The notes below the pieces were generated by a model. The model ran no database searches, had not been told where the DNA came from, and saw only the letters and a program-made list of their open reading frames with translations. A stretch of 64,000 bases of DNA from JABDGC01 sp964466595 (lineage in GTDB: Bacteria; Pseudomonadota; Gammaproteobacteria; DSM-16500). The stretch spans positions 1 to 64,000 of the forward strand of contig CAYXNR010000001.1 of NCBI GenBank assembly GCA_964466595.1, read 5' to 3'. Positions 24,371-33,585 of the stretch are shown here, piece after piece. Numbering within the stretch: the stretch's first letter is position 1; every line of letters starts with the position of its first letter. A program made the position numbers and the translations under genes.

Positions 24371-24469
24371 TGAAAAACGGATACTTTGATTTTAGGGATA
24401 GTGCTTGTATTGGCAATATTGTAGAGGTCCATGAGGCGGAAAAAGCCGCCCCCTCTTCTTACTAAGCTA

Positions 24470-24922
24470 TTAAACTCGAATCCAGGTTTGAGTACGCCAA
24501 AACGGTCCCCAGTAGCCGCGGAGTTCCATTTTTCTGCCCTCGTCAACTAATTTCAAGGTTCCTTTATAGATATGCCCGCTGATAGGGTCTAGAATTTTTC
24601 CATTGGTCCACAGACTCTTTTGCTCAGGCACAAAATCCCATAAAAATTGCAGGCCGATGAGTGGTTTATTTTTGAAACCTTCAGGACAATTGGAACACAG
24701 ATCTGTTTCTTTGTGAGTGGCACCGGGAAGAAGCCGCAATACTTGTCCTACAAGCACGCCGTTTTCCTTGGAGATTTTAACTACAGAACTAGGTTGCTGG
24801 GTTTGATCGCTAATGGTTTGCCACATGCCGATAGGCGAGCTCATTTCAGTGGTCTCGGTAGCAAAGGCTGTAAAAGGAAGGCAAAGGGAAAGTAAGCTCG
24901 TTAAAAAAAGTATCCTAAACAT
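24470..24922 (-). CDS. DUF2147-family secreted protein
   Basis: A 150-residue exported protein: signal peptide 1-21 (ending AFA), then the DUF2147 pattern with IGMWQTISD at the start, PLIGLQFLWDF in the middle and the closing block DPISGHIYKGTLKLVDEGRKMELRGYWGPFWRTQTW. A CSNC pair lies mid-domain. The family is lipocalin-like and periplasmic; its ligand is unknown. AAAGGA precedes ATG 24922. It converges with the small secreted protein. Confidence 0.85.
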   Translation of the reverse strand: MFRILFLTSLLSLCLPFTAFATETTEMSSPIGMWQTISDQTQQPSSVVKISKENGVLVGQVLRLLPGATHKETDLCSNCPEGFKNKPLIGLQFLWDFVPEQKSLWTNGKILDPISGHIYKGTLKLVDEGRKMELRGYWGPFWRTQTWIRV

Positions 24923-25023
24923 GGGAGTTCCTTTAAATGATAAAAGATGATTATCTATTTAATCTCTGGCAAATGTCTAGAGCTAGATAGGCGCTCGCAA
25001 ACAAGCGATAAAGGCTATAAATC

Positions 25024-28000
25024 TCAAACTTTCCTTCGAGATCCTTCTGTCATACTATGATCTTTTTTGGGTTTGATGAAAATTTCTTTCAGTATTTCGA
25101 GCAGTTGGTGAATAGCGAAGGTTTTTTTCTGGGTGGCGAGCGAAGGAAATAAGCTGTGCTCTGCTTTTGCTACTGTTTTTCTGAGTTCTCCGCCAGATGC
25201 TAACTTCGTTTTCCTGAGATCAGTGATTATTTCTATAGCCTGATTAGAAATAAATTGGAAAGTAGTTTTGCTTGCTTTTTCAGGAGCATCGATCGCCTTT
25301 TGGAGTTGTTCTGAAAGCTCTTGGAATTTTTCACGAGTTTCTATAGCGAGCTGAATTTTTGCTGGTCTTTTGCTCTTCAGGCCGAATTCTCCCAGAGCGC
25401 TGTTTAGGCCTGAGCTTTGCAGGAAGGTTTTTTGATCCTCTCTCTCTTTCAAATAGTCAGCAAAAAATCGATCTATTTCTTTTAATTGGCCAGCTAACCT
25501 TTGAAAAGGTTCTTGTTCTAATTTCTGAAATTTTTTCGTGAGGCTTTCCTTTATTGTATTGATCTCTTGTACCACATAGCGACACTCTGTGATGTAATTA
25601 TTATTTTTGCTAATAAACAGATGTCTGATTCTTACAAATGTTTGGCCCTTGGACTTGAGCTTATCTGTGATAGGCACTAGTTTTGATTGTTGTTCTTGGG
25701 TGAATTGAAGAGCTTCTTCTCGGATCTTATTTTTTTGAATCTCATTTAAATCCTCATTACTAGCTATCCTGGTAAGGAAATGAGCTAATTGTGTATCCAG
25801 TTCTTCATGAGAAGCTGTTTTTAAATTTTCTCTCACCTGTTCCCAAAAGTGAGGAGAGGCTTCAGGCGTAAGTAAGGCAAGAAATCCTGCAGTCTGGCCT
25901 CCATGCTCTTTTTGCTGTTGAGTAAGCAGGTGTTGTCGGAGAACTTGATTATCTGAACAGAGCATAAATGCAGAACAAAATTCACTTAAGCTTTCAGCTG
26001 CAGCACTATTTTTAGATGTTTTTTCTGTTATAAATTTGTCTATCCATTCTAATAAGAGCAGAGGATTGTTTTTACAAGCTTCAATAATAGCATCGTCATG
26101 TTTGTTTGCTAGGGAGATTGTTTTATAAACTTTTAAAATAGTTTCGCGGTTAGCATCGATAAACTTATTCGCTGTGCGATTTTCCAATTCATGCTTTTTC
26201 TCAGTGAAGTCATAGTCAAAAGTATTGACCATTGCTTCATAATATAAAGCTGTGTTTTTCTCATCTTTGCATTCTTCCTTTAAAATAGCCGCTCGAGCTT
26301 CATCGGCAAAAATGCTCTTGGCTAGCTCTTTGTCTGCACAAGCAAGGTGGCCGATGAACAAAGCTAATTTATTCATTAATACCTGGTTTTCTGGTGAATT
26401 GTCTCTCTGTAATATTGTATAACGAGCATAGAGGCGTAGCAGGAAACGTTCTTTTTCCGTTTCTTCTGAAGGAGCAGAGATCAGATTTTTTATTTCCTCA
26501 ACATTTATTGAGGTCAGTGGCTCGCCTCCTAAACAGGTTAAAAACACAGCAATGGCAGTAGAATTTCCTTGATCAAGCATTAATAAAAGTTGCCTTGCTT
26601 CCAGTCGACCCAGTATCTTGATTAAATTTCTTTGCTGAGTGTCTTTATCCATTTTAGGTAGGAAATAAGCGGGGTTAAACTCTAGATATCCCGCGAGTGT
26701 TGCTTCGAGAGCCAGTGCTTGCCCTGTAAGGAGATCTATACTGATCACTTTTTCTATCAATTCTTTTATTTGATGCGGGTCGTTTAGGAATTCAGTAGTG
26801 CGCTGATGTGCATGAGCTAAATAAGCTTCACGGGAGTTTGCTAGCTTATAAAAATTGATATCTGCGAGTACGATTGCTAATTTTCTCTTTTGTTCAATAT
26901 TTTGGTTTTCATTCGCTTGACTAGATCTCACTGCTTCCATCATGGTGATGATACCCTCACCTTGTAGACAGCGAATAGCAAAGGCTTGTCGCATTTTTTG
27001 ATGTTCTTGTATGGCATCTTCAATTTTTGAATATTCTTGTATTGCTTTATTATGTTTAAGAACGGTATCAGCATTATAATTTTCGTCCGCCGCATTAAAA
27101 GTAGCTGTTACTTTTATTTTTGCCTCTTCAAGAGCAGCTTCTAGTTTTATTTCTGTTTCTACATCATAACTAAAAGGATTAGCGGATGCTCTCAGCTTAC
27201 GCGCATGAAAAGCTTGTTCCAAGGGGTCCAGAAAAGGACGAATAGGCTCAGATAAGACACCAAAACGTAAGTCATTTTTTAATTCAATTTGATGAGTAAA
27301 ATCGGAGAATTGTTTGAAGAAGGGAGATATTTCTTTTTCGCTATACACTAAGAAAGCATTCATTAATTGATTTGCTAGCAGGTTAGAGTGATTGCCTAAT
27401 TCAGCCCATTGAATTTGCCCCAGATGTTCGAGTAATTTCGGGCTATGTTTCATGCCCTGAGCGATGGCGGTTGCTAGGGAGAGCGCGCCAGAATGTTCAG
27501 AAAAGCCACGTACTGATTCATTCAGAGCCCAGCTCGCATTAAAAAGTGCTTTTAAACTGCGGCTAAAAGGTGTTTCTGTGTTACTATAGTCAAAATAACC
27601 CTGCTGATCTATTTTAGAATTTTTCAAAGCAGCAAGCGTATCTTCTATTAATTTCTCCTCTTTGGGGTCAAGCCCAATGCCTTCAGCCTTAGCATCTTGC
27701 ATAAATTTTTCAAGCGCATTATGCAAATTCTGAGAGTAGCCCATAGCAGCGCGTACGTGTTCAATCAAAGGAAACCATTCATTTTTTGCCTGGCCTTCAG
27801 GGGCTATGGATTCCGCAACAGGACGAAGATATTTTTGCTCCGGCATACTCGGTGCACTGGGGCGGGGAGTACTCATTAAAGGGCTTGCGACTGTAGTCAC
27901 TAGCGCACTTATTTTTTCGAGCTTCTTGCTGAGTAAGGCTTGTACTTGCTTGGGGTCTTTGCTAATTTTTACTAATGCTTCACTGAGAGAAGCACTTATT

Positions 28001-30600
28001 GTAGAAAGTTCTGTAATCGTAGCCTCATTTTCAAGACCTAATTCCTTCGCTAGCTTGATCATGTTCTTGATATGTTCAACAAGTATTGTTAAATCGCTAG
28101 CGATTAAAGAAAAAATTAATGCGGCATGCATTTTATTTGTCTTGAAGGCAATGAGAAATGTTTCCATTTTTCTTGCTAGGGTTTCAGCATCCTGTAAGAT
28201 ACCCAGACCTTGCTTGCTGAATTTAATCAAGACAGGATCCTTCTCTGCAAGCTCATTATTTTTTAAAAAAGTGGTATTGGCATACTCAGAGAATAGATGT
28301 TTCATTTTATGGGCTAATGTTTCTCGCGTATTTTTTAATTTATTGATTGCCGGGGTCATTGCTGTAGGGGAGGGCGGAACTTGAGCACCTTGTTTTGCTT
28401 TTAATTTTTCATAAAACGCGAGTGCTTCTTGATATTTTTCCTGCTCTAATAATTGTTCAGCTAAGCTTTTTTTCTCACGATCGACAAGAGTGAGCACAGC
28501 AGTCAGTTCTTGGGGCGGCCAGGGTTTGGCGAGTTGTTCTTCTTTGCTGAGGTCACGAACCATTGTATCTGAAAAATCTACAAGACCTTTTTTATTTAGC
28601 TCAGCTTCTTGCGTGTTTTGTATAAGAAAGGCTCTATATAATTTTAGGCGTAATTGTTTATGGTGATCTATTTTACTATCATCTGCTTGTTTAGCACTAT
28701 CATCTGACTGGCTTGCAAGCAGTTCTTTATGTAAAGCATATTTCTCCTTCAAGGATAAATGCTTGATTAATTGATCTTCAAGAACAGCGACTGCTTCTAA
28801 GGCTTCTGGGGATTTGAAAAAACCCTTTGTTTTCATCCTTGCTAATTCTCGCAATAAAAAAGCAATATTTTCTACAAATTGCTCTGGCGTAAGTGCGTCA
28901 GCTTTGCTTGGGGTATATCCTGCAACTGTCCAGGCAGCAAGAGCCGCTTTTTGAATAAACGATTGCGATTTGCTATACCCTGCTTTCCGCCATGCAGAAT
29001 CCCCTTCTGTAAATTGCTTACCGACTAGCTGATAAAGCAGCAGATTGTCGGATAATTTTTTGATGTCAGCATAGTTGCTTTTTACCGCCTCATGTTCATT
29101 GCAAGCCTTTTGATATTTAGCTTGTAATGTTTGTAGCTTTGGTTCATTTATCTCAAGGCCTAGGTGTTCTGAGACTACACCAGGGCGTAAATGATGTGTC
29201 AGTTCAAATTCATACAGGTCTTCTGCTTTGAGAGCAGGAGCAGGGGTAATCAAATAAGTGGACATGATTGTTGCTAGTTCTTGGCCCACTTCCGCAAGTT
29301 GAGCATGTAATTTTTGTAATTTTTTAGGATCTTTTACGGTTGTTGGCCCAATCGAGTCACACAATTGCGACATTTTTTCACGTAAAGCTTTTAATTTCTG
29401 AATGGTCTCGGGTGAAAGCTTAGCTTCTTCGGCTATTTTAATCATATCCTCACAATGACTATATAATTTTTGCCAAGGACGTAAAATGTTATCTCGGTTG
29501 GCAATCATAAAATCTCGGGCTGTCTGGTAGGGTTTAATCATGCTCAATCCGACCCCAGCATACCAAACTGTGTTGACAACGCCATAGAGCGCTCCTGCAG
29601 CCGGCCCTGTTGGGATTGCAGCTGAGCTTAGCAAACCCCACAAGATGCTTTGCTGTATAGGTTTGGTTACTTCAAAGGCTGTTCGTAGATGCAGGTCATC
29701 AATAGCTTGGGAGGCTCTTTGTAAAGCAAGTTTTGCAGCTGCTTTTGCGAAGCTCGTGTCCTCAGTGGTTTTATCGTCAAGCAGTTTTTTGGCTTCTCCA
29801 TAGCCACGGTAAACTATATCTAGTTGCGCACTTAAGTTTAATAGATGGCTAGCCGCAGTTTCTACAAGGCCGCGATCTTTTGCAGCCTGGGCAGGCGCCT
29901 CTTTTTTCATATTTACTGCGGGCCCTTGCTCTTTTGCATTCTGAGGTGCTACCGCTTCTTGCATATTTCCTGCGGGTTCTTGCTCTTTTGCATCCTGGGC
30001 TGCTGTCTCTTTTTGTGTATATTTACTCATTCCAAGCACCAAGTCTTCCAGATTGCTAACTAAATCTTCGGCTTCTTGTAAAGCCAACAGAGCATGTTTG
30101 CAAAATTGTATTTGTGGGGGATCAGTATCTTTGATAGTGCTTACTACATCTCCTTTAGGTGTTTCGCCAAAGAGGTCTTGAATTTCTTGCTTTAAATTTA
30201 AATTAGCTTCTTCCTGTAAATTTAAAGCTTCATTCTTTTTGAACTTCTTAAAGCGTGCTAGCTTTTCTGGAGGGATAGCTTTTTCAGTAATTTTATTTCT
30301 TGTTTTTTCGAAATAAAATAAATGACTGCCTATTTTAATATAAGTATTATTTTTCAAGTTCTCGAGTATTTCATCTGGAATTAAGGCGCGGCCACCTTCG
30401 AGTTGCTGCTTGACTGCCCATAAGCTAACGCGTTTGACAATATTCGGTTCTGTAATTTCCCGATAGTCAAGATTCTGCTCCCAAACCCTCTCTTTGGCAT
30501 AATCAGATAAATAAAAATTAATCCCCTCGGCTACTTGATTTTGCCCGTCTTTCAAGGCAAGGGCGAGCGCATTGCTTGCGTCTTTTTTTCGGGATTCCAT
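25024..30600 (-). CDS. Giant alpha-helical protein (1858 residues), putative effector
   Basis: A very long, mostly helical and charged protein with no signal peptide and no enzymatic motif I recognise. A hydrophobic stretch at about 313-351 (ILWGLLSSAAIP, ALYGVVNTVWYAGVGL) could be a membrane hairpin. Short acidic/alanine repeats (AKEQEPAGNMQ, AKEQGPAVNMK) lie at about 198-240. A segment near 158-190 (DPPQIQFCKHALLALQEAEDL) recurs near 786-815 (DPVLIKFSKQGLGILQDAETL), and the following parts also match, so the N-terminal half looks duplicated. The tail is KPKKDHSMTEGSRRKV. Such proteins are common among Dot/Icm effectors, but secretion is only inferred. The ribosome site at ATG 30600 is weak. 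Confidence 0.75.
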   Translation of the reverse strand: MESRKKDASNALALALKDGQNQVAEGINFYLSDYAKERVWEQNLDYREITEPNIVKRVSLWAVKQQLEGGRALIPDEILENLKNNTYIKIGSHLFYFEKTRNKITEKAIPPEKLARFKKFKKNEALNLQEEANLNLKQEIQDLFGETPKGDVVSTIKDTDPPQIQFCKHALLALQEAEDLVSNLEDLVLGMSKYTQKETAAQDAKEQEPAGNMQEAVAPQNAKEQGPAVNMKKEAPAQAAKDRGLVETAASHLLNLSAQLDIVYRGYGEAKKLLDDKTTEDTSFAKAAAKLALQRASQAIDDLHLRTAFEVTKPIQQSILWGLLSSAAIPTGPAAGALYGVVNTVWYAGVGLSMIKPYQTARDFMIANRDNILRPWQKLYSHCEDMIKIAEEAKLSPETIQKLKALREKMSQLCDSIGPTTVKDPKKLQKLHAQLAEVGQELATIMSTYLITPAPALKAEDLYEFELTHHLRPGVVSEHLGLEINEPKLQTLQAKYQKACNEHEAVKSNYADIKKLSDNLLLYQLVGKQFTEGDSAWRKAGYSKSQSFIQKAALAAWTVAGYTPSKADALTPEQFVENIAFLLRELARMKTKGFFKSPEALEAVAVLEDQLIKHLSLKEKYALHKELLASQSDDSAKQADDSKIDHHKQLRLKLYRAFLIQNTQEAELNKKGLVDFSDTMVRDLSKEEQLAKPWPPQELTAVLTLVDREKKSLAEQLLEQEKYQEALAFYEKLKAKQGAQVPPSPTAMTPAINKLKNTRETLAHKMKHLFSEYANTTFLKNNELAEKDPVLIKFSKQGLGILQDAETLARKMETFLIAFKTNKMHAALIFSLIASDLTILVEHIKNMIKLAKELGLENEATITELSTISASLSEALVKISKDPKQVQALLSKKLEKISALVTTVASPLMSTPRPSAPSMPEQKYLRPVAESIAPEGQAKNEWFPLIEHVRAAMGYSQNLHNALEKFMQDAKAEGIGLDPKEEKLIEDTLAALKNSKIDQQGYFDYSNTETPFSRSLKALFNASWALNESVRGFSEHSGALSLATAIAQGMKHSPKLLEHLGQIQWAELGNHSNLLANQLMNAFLVYSEKEISPFFKQFSDFTHQIELKNDLRFGVLSEPIRPFLDPLEQAFHARKLRASANPFSYDVETEIKLEAALEEAKIKVTATFNAADENYNADTVLKHNKAIQEYSKIEDAIQEHQKMRQAFAIRCLQGEGIITMMEAVRSSQANENQNIEQKRKLAIVLADINFYKLANSREAYLAHAHQRTTEFLNDPHQIKELIEKVISIDLLTGQALALEATLAGYLEFNPAYFLPKMDKDTQQRNLIKILGRLEARQLLLMLDQGNSTAIAVFLTCLGGEPLTSINVEEIKNLISAPSEETEKERFLLRLYARYTILQRDNSPENQVLMNKLALFIGHLACADKELAKSIFADEARAAILKEECKDEKNTALYYEAMVNTFDYDFTEKKHELENRTANKFIDANRETILKVYKTISLANKHDDAIIEACKNNPLLLLEWIDKFITEKTSKNSAAAESLSEFCSAFMLCSDNQVLRQHLLTQQQKEHGGQTAGFLALLTPEASPHFWEQVRENLKTASHEELDTQLAHFLTRIASNEDLNEIQKNKIREEALQFTQEQQSKLVPITDKLKSKGQTFVRIRHLFISKNNNYITECRYVVQEINTIKESLTKKFQKLEQEPFQRLAGQLKEIDRFFADYLKEREDQKTFLQSSGLNSALGEFGLKSKRPAKIQLAIETREKFQELSEQLQKAIDAPEKASKTTFQFISNQAIEIITDLRKTKLASGGELRKTVAKAEHSLFPSLATQKKTFAIHQLLEILKEIFIKPKKDHSMTEGSRRKV

Positions 30601-30743
30601 AGTTATATTCTTTTAATCAGAGATATAACTTCAGTATAGGAGGAGTTTTAGATTTTGCAGGGAGCTTGCTAGAAATTTTACTCTTGTTTTTCATAGAGTT
30701 AGATATTAATCGTGTAAGTATATAGAGTTAGAGATTAACTGTG

Positions 30744-30874
30744 TAAGTATTTGGTTAACCTAGAGAAGTTGTCATTCCGGCATGCTTTAAGCCGGAATCC
30801 AGAGCATTTAAAAGCCTGGATTGCCAGCTAAAAGCGTGCTGGCATGACAGAGTAAGGGGTTAAGCAAATACTTA
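30744..30874. repeat. MITE-like element, complete copy with terminal inverted repeats
   Basis: A 131-base element with 17-base ends TAAGTATTTGGTTAACC (30744-30760) and GGTTAAGCAAATACTTA (30858-30874), inverted with one mismatch. Inside is a second inverted pair (TGTCATTCCGGCATG... against ...GTGCTGGCATGACA). Bases 30763-30874 recur at 35293-35403. The right end includes the stop codon of the KfrA-like gene. The gap 30601-30871 otherwise holds no gene. Confidence 0.8.
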
Positions 30875-31849
30875 TTTAACCTTCACATTCTCGTATTGAA
30901 TAAAACTTTGTAATTGCTTTAACTGTCCTTCTAACTGGGCCTTTTCTTTGGTTACCGCCCATTTCTCTTGTCCCAGATGTGTAGTTTCTGCTTGCAGCTC
31001 ATCTCTCTTCTGGTGGGCTTGCTTCAATTCTGCTGTTAAAACACGAATTTCGGTTTTCAAGTCAGTTCTTTGTTGATCCTGTGATTCATTTTTTTGTTTT
31101 ACCTCGTGATAAAGGTTTTTAAAATGAGTCGCTTTTTGGGAAGATTCTTGATATTGCTTTTCTCGTTTAGAAAGATCTTTTTTCAGCTGGTTCTGCTGAC
31201 TGAGCACTTCCTTCATTTGCAGTTGCAAGCCTTGTTTTTCTTTTTCATAGCGCTGTTGTTCTACTAAGCGCTGTGTTCTAGTACTTTCGCGAAAATGTTC
31301 CCAATTCATTTGAGTTTGTTGTTGTAGCCTTTGTAGTTCCTGGATACGATCCTGTTTATCTTTCAACTGTTGTAAAAGCGCTTCTTGTTTTTCTACCCAA
31401 GCGGCTGATTCTCGTTGTAAGTGGCGGAGCTCTTTTTCAAGGATCGTCTTAGCCTCAGACCATTGCGTCCTTTCCTGCATCCATTGGCTATACAGTTTCT
31501 GCCAGCGACGGTTATTATTTTTATACTTTTCTAATTCAGGCAGGAGGGCATCCACTCGAGCTTGGAAAACAAGTTCTTCTTGAGCTACTTTTTCCAGCGC
31601 TTCCTCCCTGAGGCGTTTCCACAAGCCTTGCATGAGGGAAAGGAATTCTTTCGGCAAATTTTCTTGAATACTCAGTTTTTGGCTTTGACTGTGGTCATTT
31701 TTCCATTGTCGCAAATGATTGGCTAGGGTTGTGCTACTACCCGTACCCAGTAGATGACGAATTTGCTCAATAGTGGGATTTTTTCCTTGACCTAATAAGT
31801 GATTTGCCGCTTCAACTACCTCGAAATAGCCTACGCCGGGTCTTGCCAT
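30872..31849 (-). CDS. KfrA-like DNA-binding coiled-coil protein
   Basis: A 325-residue protein with an N-terminal winged-helix-type region (about 1-55: GVGYFEVVEAANHLLGQGKNPTIEQIRHLLGTGSSTTL) like the KfrA_N domain, followed by more than 200 residues of continuous coiled coil rich in Gln, Glu and Lys. KfrA proteins on plasmids bind DNA and help segregation; chromosomal relatives are less understood. AGGAGAATCCG precedes ATG 31849. The stop codon lies inside the terminal repeat of a MITE-like element. There is no plasmid partition or replication gene nearby. Confidence 0.75.
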   Translation of the reverse strand: MARPGVGYFEVVEAANHLLGQGKNPTIEQIRHLLGTGSSTTLANHLRQWKNDHSQSQKLSIQENLPKEFLSLMQGLWKRLREEALEKVAQEELVFQARVDALLPELEKYKNNNRRWQKLYSQWMQERTQWSEAKTILEKELRHLQRESAAWVEKQEALLQQLKDKQDRIQELQRLQQQTQMNWEHFRESTRTQRLVEQQRYEKEKQGLQLQMKEVLSQQNQLKKDLSKREKQYQESSQKATHFKNLYHEVKQKNESQDQQRTDLKTEIRVLTAELKQAHQKRDELQAETTHLGQEKWAVTKEKAQLEGQLKQLQSFIQYENVKVK

Positions 31850-31954
31850 CGGATTCTCCTAGGGTTAAGCTTTACTTCCATGAATATCATTATATAATAT
31901 TACATAAAATAACGTAATAATTCTTTAAAAACAAGGGAGGTGGGTTAAAAAATT

Positions 31955-32515
31955 ATGGCCCTCCGAGATCTTGCTAAGAAAGGCTTTCGCTTTGTCAAAA
32001 ATTTTTCTAAGGGGCTTCTTGGCCTAATTATTAATCTGGCTTTTCTTCCTCTTCTGATAATTGGTGCAGCTCTAGCTACCCTGACCATAGCGCTTTTTTG
32101 CTACATTCAACCTTATGCTAGCTTAGCTCAAGGGGCTAGCGGTGTTGTTCGCGCTCTTCTTTTAGGAATAGGGGTAGGGGCTAGCCTGCTTGGTGTCCTT
32201 GCTTGGGGTGTAGGGATTGGCCTTGTGGCAGTGATTTCACCGTTTGCAGGTTTTATTATAGGCTTTAAGAAAGGATTACAAGCTGCTGTAACTCCGTTTA
32301 TCGTTCATTTAACTGGTTATTTAATGGGATTACCTCCTCCTGAGAATGGGGGATCTACCTTACGTATACAACAAGTTTATCCACACACCTCGTCACAATC
32401 GCACTCCGAATCACAGGGCCACAAAAGAATTGTAGAGCGACGCCCACCATCACAATCTCATACCTCGCCTTCTCCTCCGGTAATTACAATAATTCCAGGC
32501 CGGAGACCTCGTTAA
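31955..32515 (+). CDS. Hydrophobic protein with Ser/His/Pro-rich tail, unknown function
   Basis: A 186-residue protein. Residues 1-18 are basic and amphipathic, 22-120 hold about four glycine-rich membrane segments, and the last 60 residues are a disordered tail rich in Ser, His, Pro and Arg, ending IIPGRRPR. Family not recognised. GGGAGG lies before ATG 31955. The layout (hydrophobic core, polar C-terminal tail) is also seen in membrane-inserted effectors, but nothing more can be claimed. Confidence 0.6.
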   Translation: MALRDLAKKGFRFVKNFSKGLLGLIINLAFLPLLIIGAALATLTIALFCYIQPYASLAQGASGVVRALLLGIGVGASLLGVLAWGVGIGLVAVISPFAGFIIGFKKGLQAAVTPFIVHLTGYLMGLPPPENGGSTLRIQQVYPHTSSQSHSESQGHKRIVERRPPSQSHTSPSPPVITIIPGRRPR

Positions 32516-32583
32516 AGAAGCGCTATAATTCTTCCTTAAGAAAGGATATAATCTATGTATTATTCTTGCACAACAGGCCAAAA

Positions 32584-33000
32584 ATGCGCAAACCAAGCTG
32601 GCTTTTGCTTATTATATTTTTCAATCTCTGTGGCTTTTTTTCTTCCGCAGAGGCCATAGAAACAATTGCCTGGAAAAAATGGTCTCGGTCTGTATTTGAG
32701 CTTGCTCAAAAAGAACATAAACTGGTTTTAATCTATGGCAAGGTCAGTTGGTGCCATTGGTGTCAAAAAATGGATAGTGTTAGCTTTACTGATCCGGCTG
32801 TTATTCAGCTGGTTTCTCATTCTTATATTCCGGTGAAAGTGGATATTGAACAAGATGTCGCTGTAGCGAATCGCTATCAAATTACTGAAATACCCTCTTT
32901 AATCGTTTTAGACGCAGAAAATAAAGAGCTCAAACGCTTTTATGGTTATTCCTCTTCGCAAAACTTGATTAATAAATTATCTGGCTTCGCGCAGCAATAA
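32584..33000 (+). CDS. Periplasmic thioredoxin-fold protein with CHWC active site
   Basis: A 138-residue protein: signal peptide of about 22-25 residues, then a thioredoxin-like domain with the redox motif WCHWCQKM and a cis-proline segment (ITEIPSLIVLDAEN). It is probably a periplasmic thiol reductase or isomerase partner. The start is unclear: AAAGGA at 32542-32547 is placed for an ATG at 32555 in another frame (a 34-codon reading overlapping this gene), while ATG 32584 and the in-frame TTG 32566 lack good sites. Translation may be coupled to that small frame. Confidence 0.8.
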   Translation: MRKPSWLLLIIFFNLCGFFSSAEAIETIAWKKWSRSVFELAQKEHKLVLIYGKVSWCHWCQKMDSVSFTDPAVIQLVSHSYIPVKVDIEQDVAVANRYQITEIPSLIVLDAENKELKRFYGYSSSQNLINKLSGFAQQ

Positions 33001-33062
33001 TTATTTGCTAATACTTTTAACCTCGCTACAATAGGCTGCTATATTTGTTAAATGGATTCAGC

Positions 33063-33572
33063 ATGACAACAGCTTCGCCTTCTTCGAAAAAGTCCGCTTT
33101 CTTCACTTTCTTAAAAAACCCAGCTCGGCTGCAACCCGCCTGGCTTTTTTTTCAAAAAATCCCCCTAGGGAAGAGAATATTTTCTAAATTAATGGGCTGG
33201 CTGATCCCTTACACCGGATCAATTTCACCTCTTATTCAGAAAATTGAGCCCGGTTATGCAGAGGTTGCGCTAAAAGAGCGACGCAAGGTGCGTAATCATC
33301 TTCGCTCTGTCCATGCGCTGGCTCTAGCCAATGTAGGGGAATTTTGCTGTGGTCTTGCGCTTTTTTCACGCTCTCCTGCAAAAGCCCAGGCTATCCTGGT
33401 AGAACTAGGCTGTACTTATTTAAAAAAAGCTCGCGGCTTATTAACAGCAACAGCACGCTTTGACAACAGTGAATTTCACACTGATACCAACTACGCCTTA
33501 AGCGCCGAAATCAGAAATAGCAGCCAGGAACTCATCGCCATTGTGAATACCACCTGGCGCATTCGTCTTTAA
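33063..33572 (+). CDS. DUF4442 hotdog-fold (thioesterase-like) protein
   Basis: A 169-residue protein with the pattern of DUF4442 proteins, which share the hotdog fold with acyl-CoA thioesterases: IPYTGSISPLIQKIEPGYAEVAL, then RNHLRSVHALALANVGEF and a late strand set with ATARFD. The NHLRSVHA...N segment corresponds to the helix that carries the active site in the superfamily. Substrate unknown. ATG 33063 has a weak GGA; the in-frame TTG 33045 is less likely. It lies 13 bases before the carboxypeptidase gene, probably the same operon. Confidence 0.75.
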   Translation: MTTASPSSKKSAFFTFLKNPARLQPAWLFFQKIPLGKRIFSKLMGWLIPYTGSISPLIQKIEPGYAEVALKERRKVRNHLRSVHALALANVGEFCCGLALFSRSPAKAQAILVELGCTYLKKARGLLTATARFDNSEFHTDTNYALSAEIRNSSQELIAIVNTTWRIRL

Positions 33573-33585
33573 ATCTGGAGACCCG

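Noticed and set aside
27806..28384. 192-residue plus-strand frame inside the 1858-residue gene
   Set aside because: It is the antisense shadow of a long, well-supported gene. It has no ribosome site, and its composition mirrors the opposite strand.
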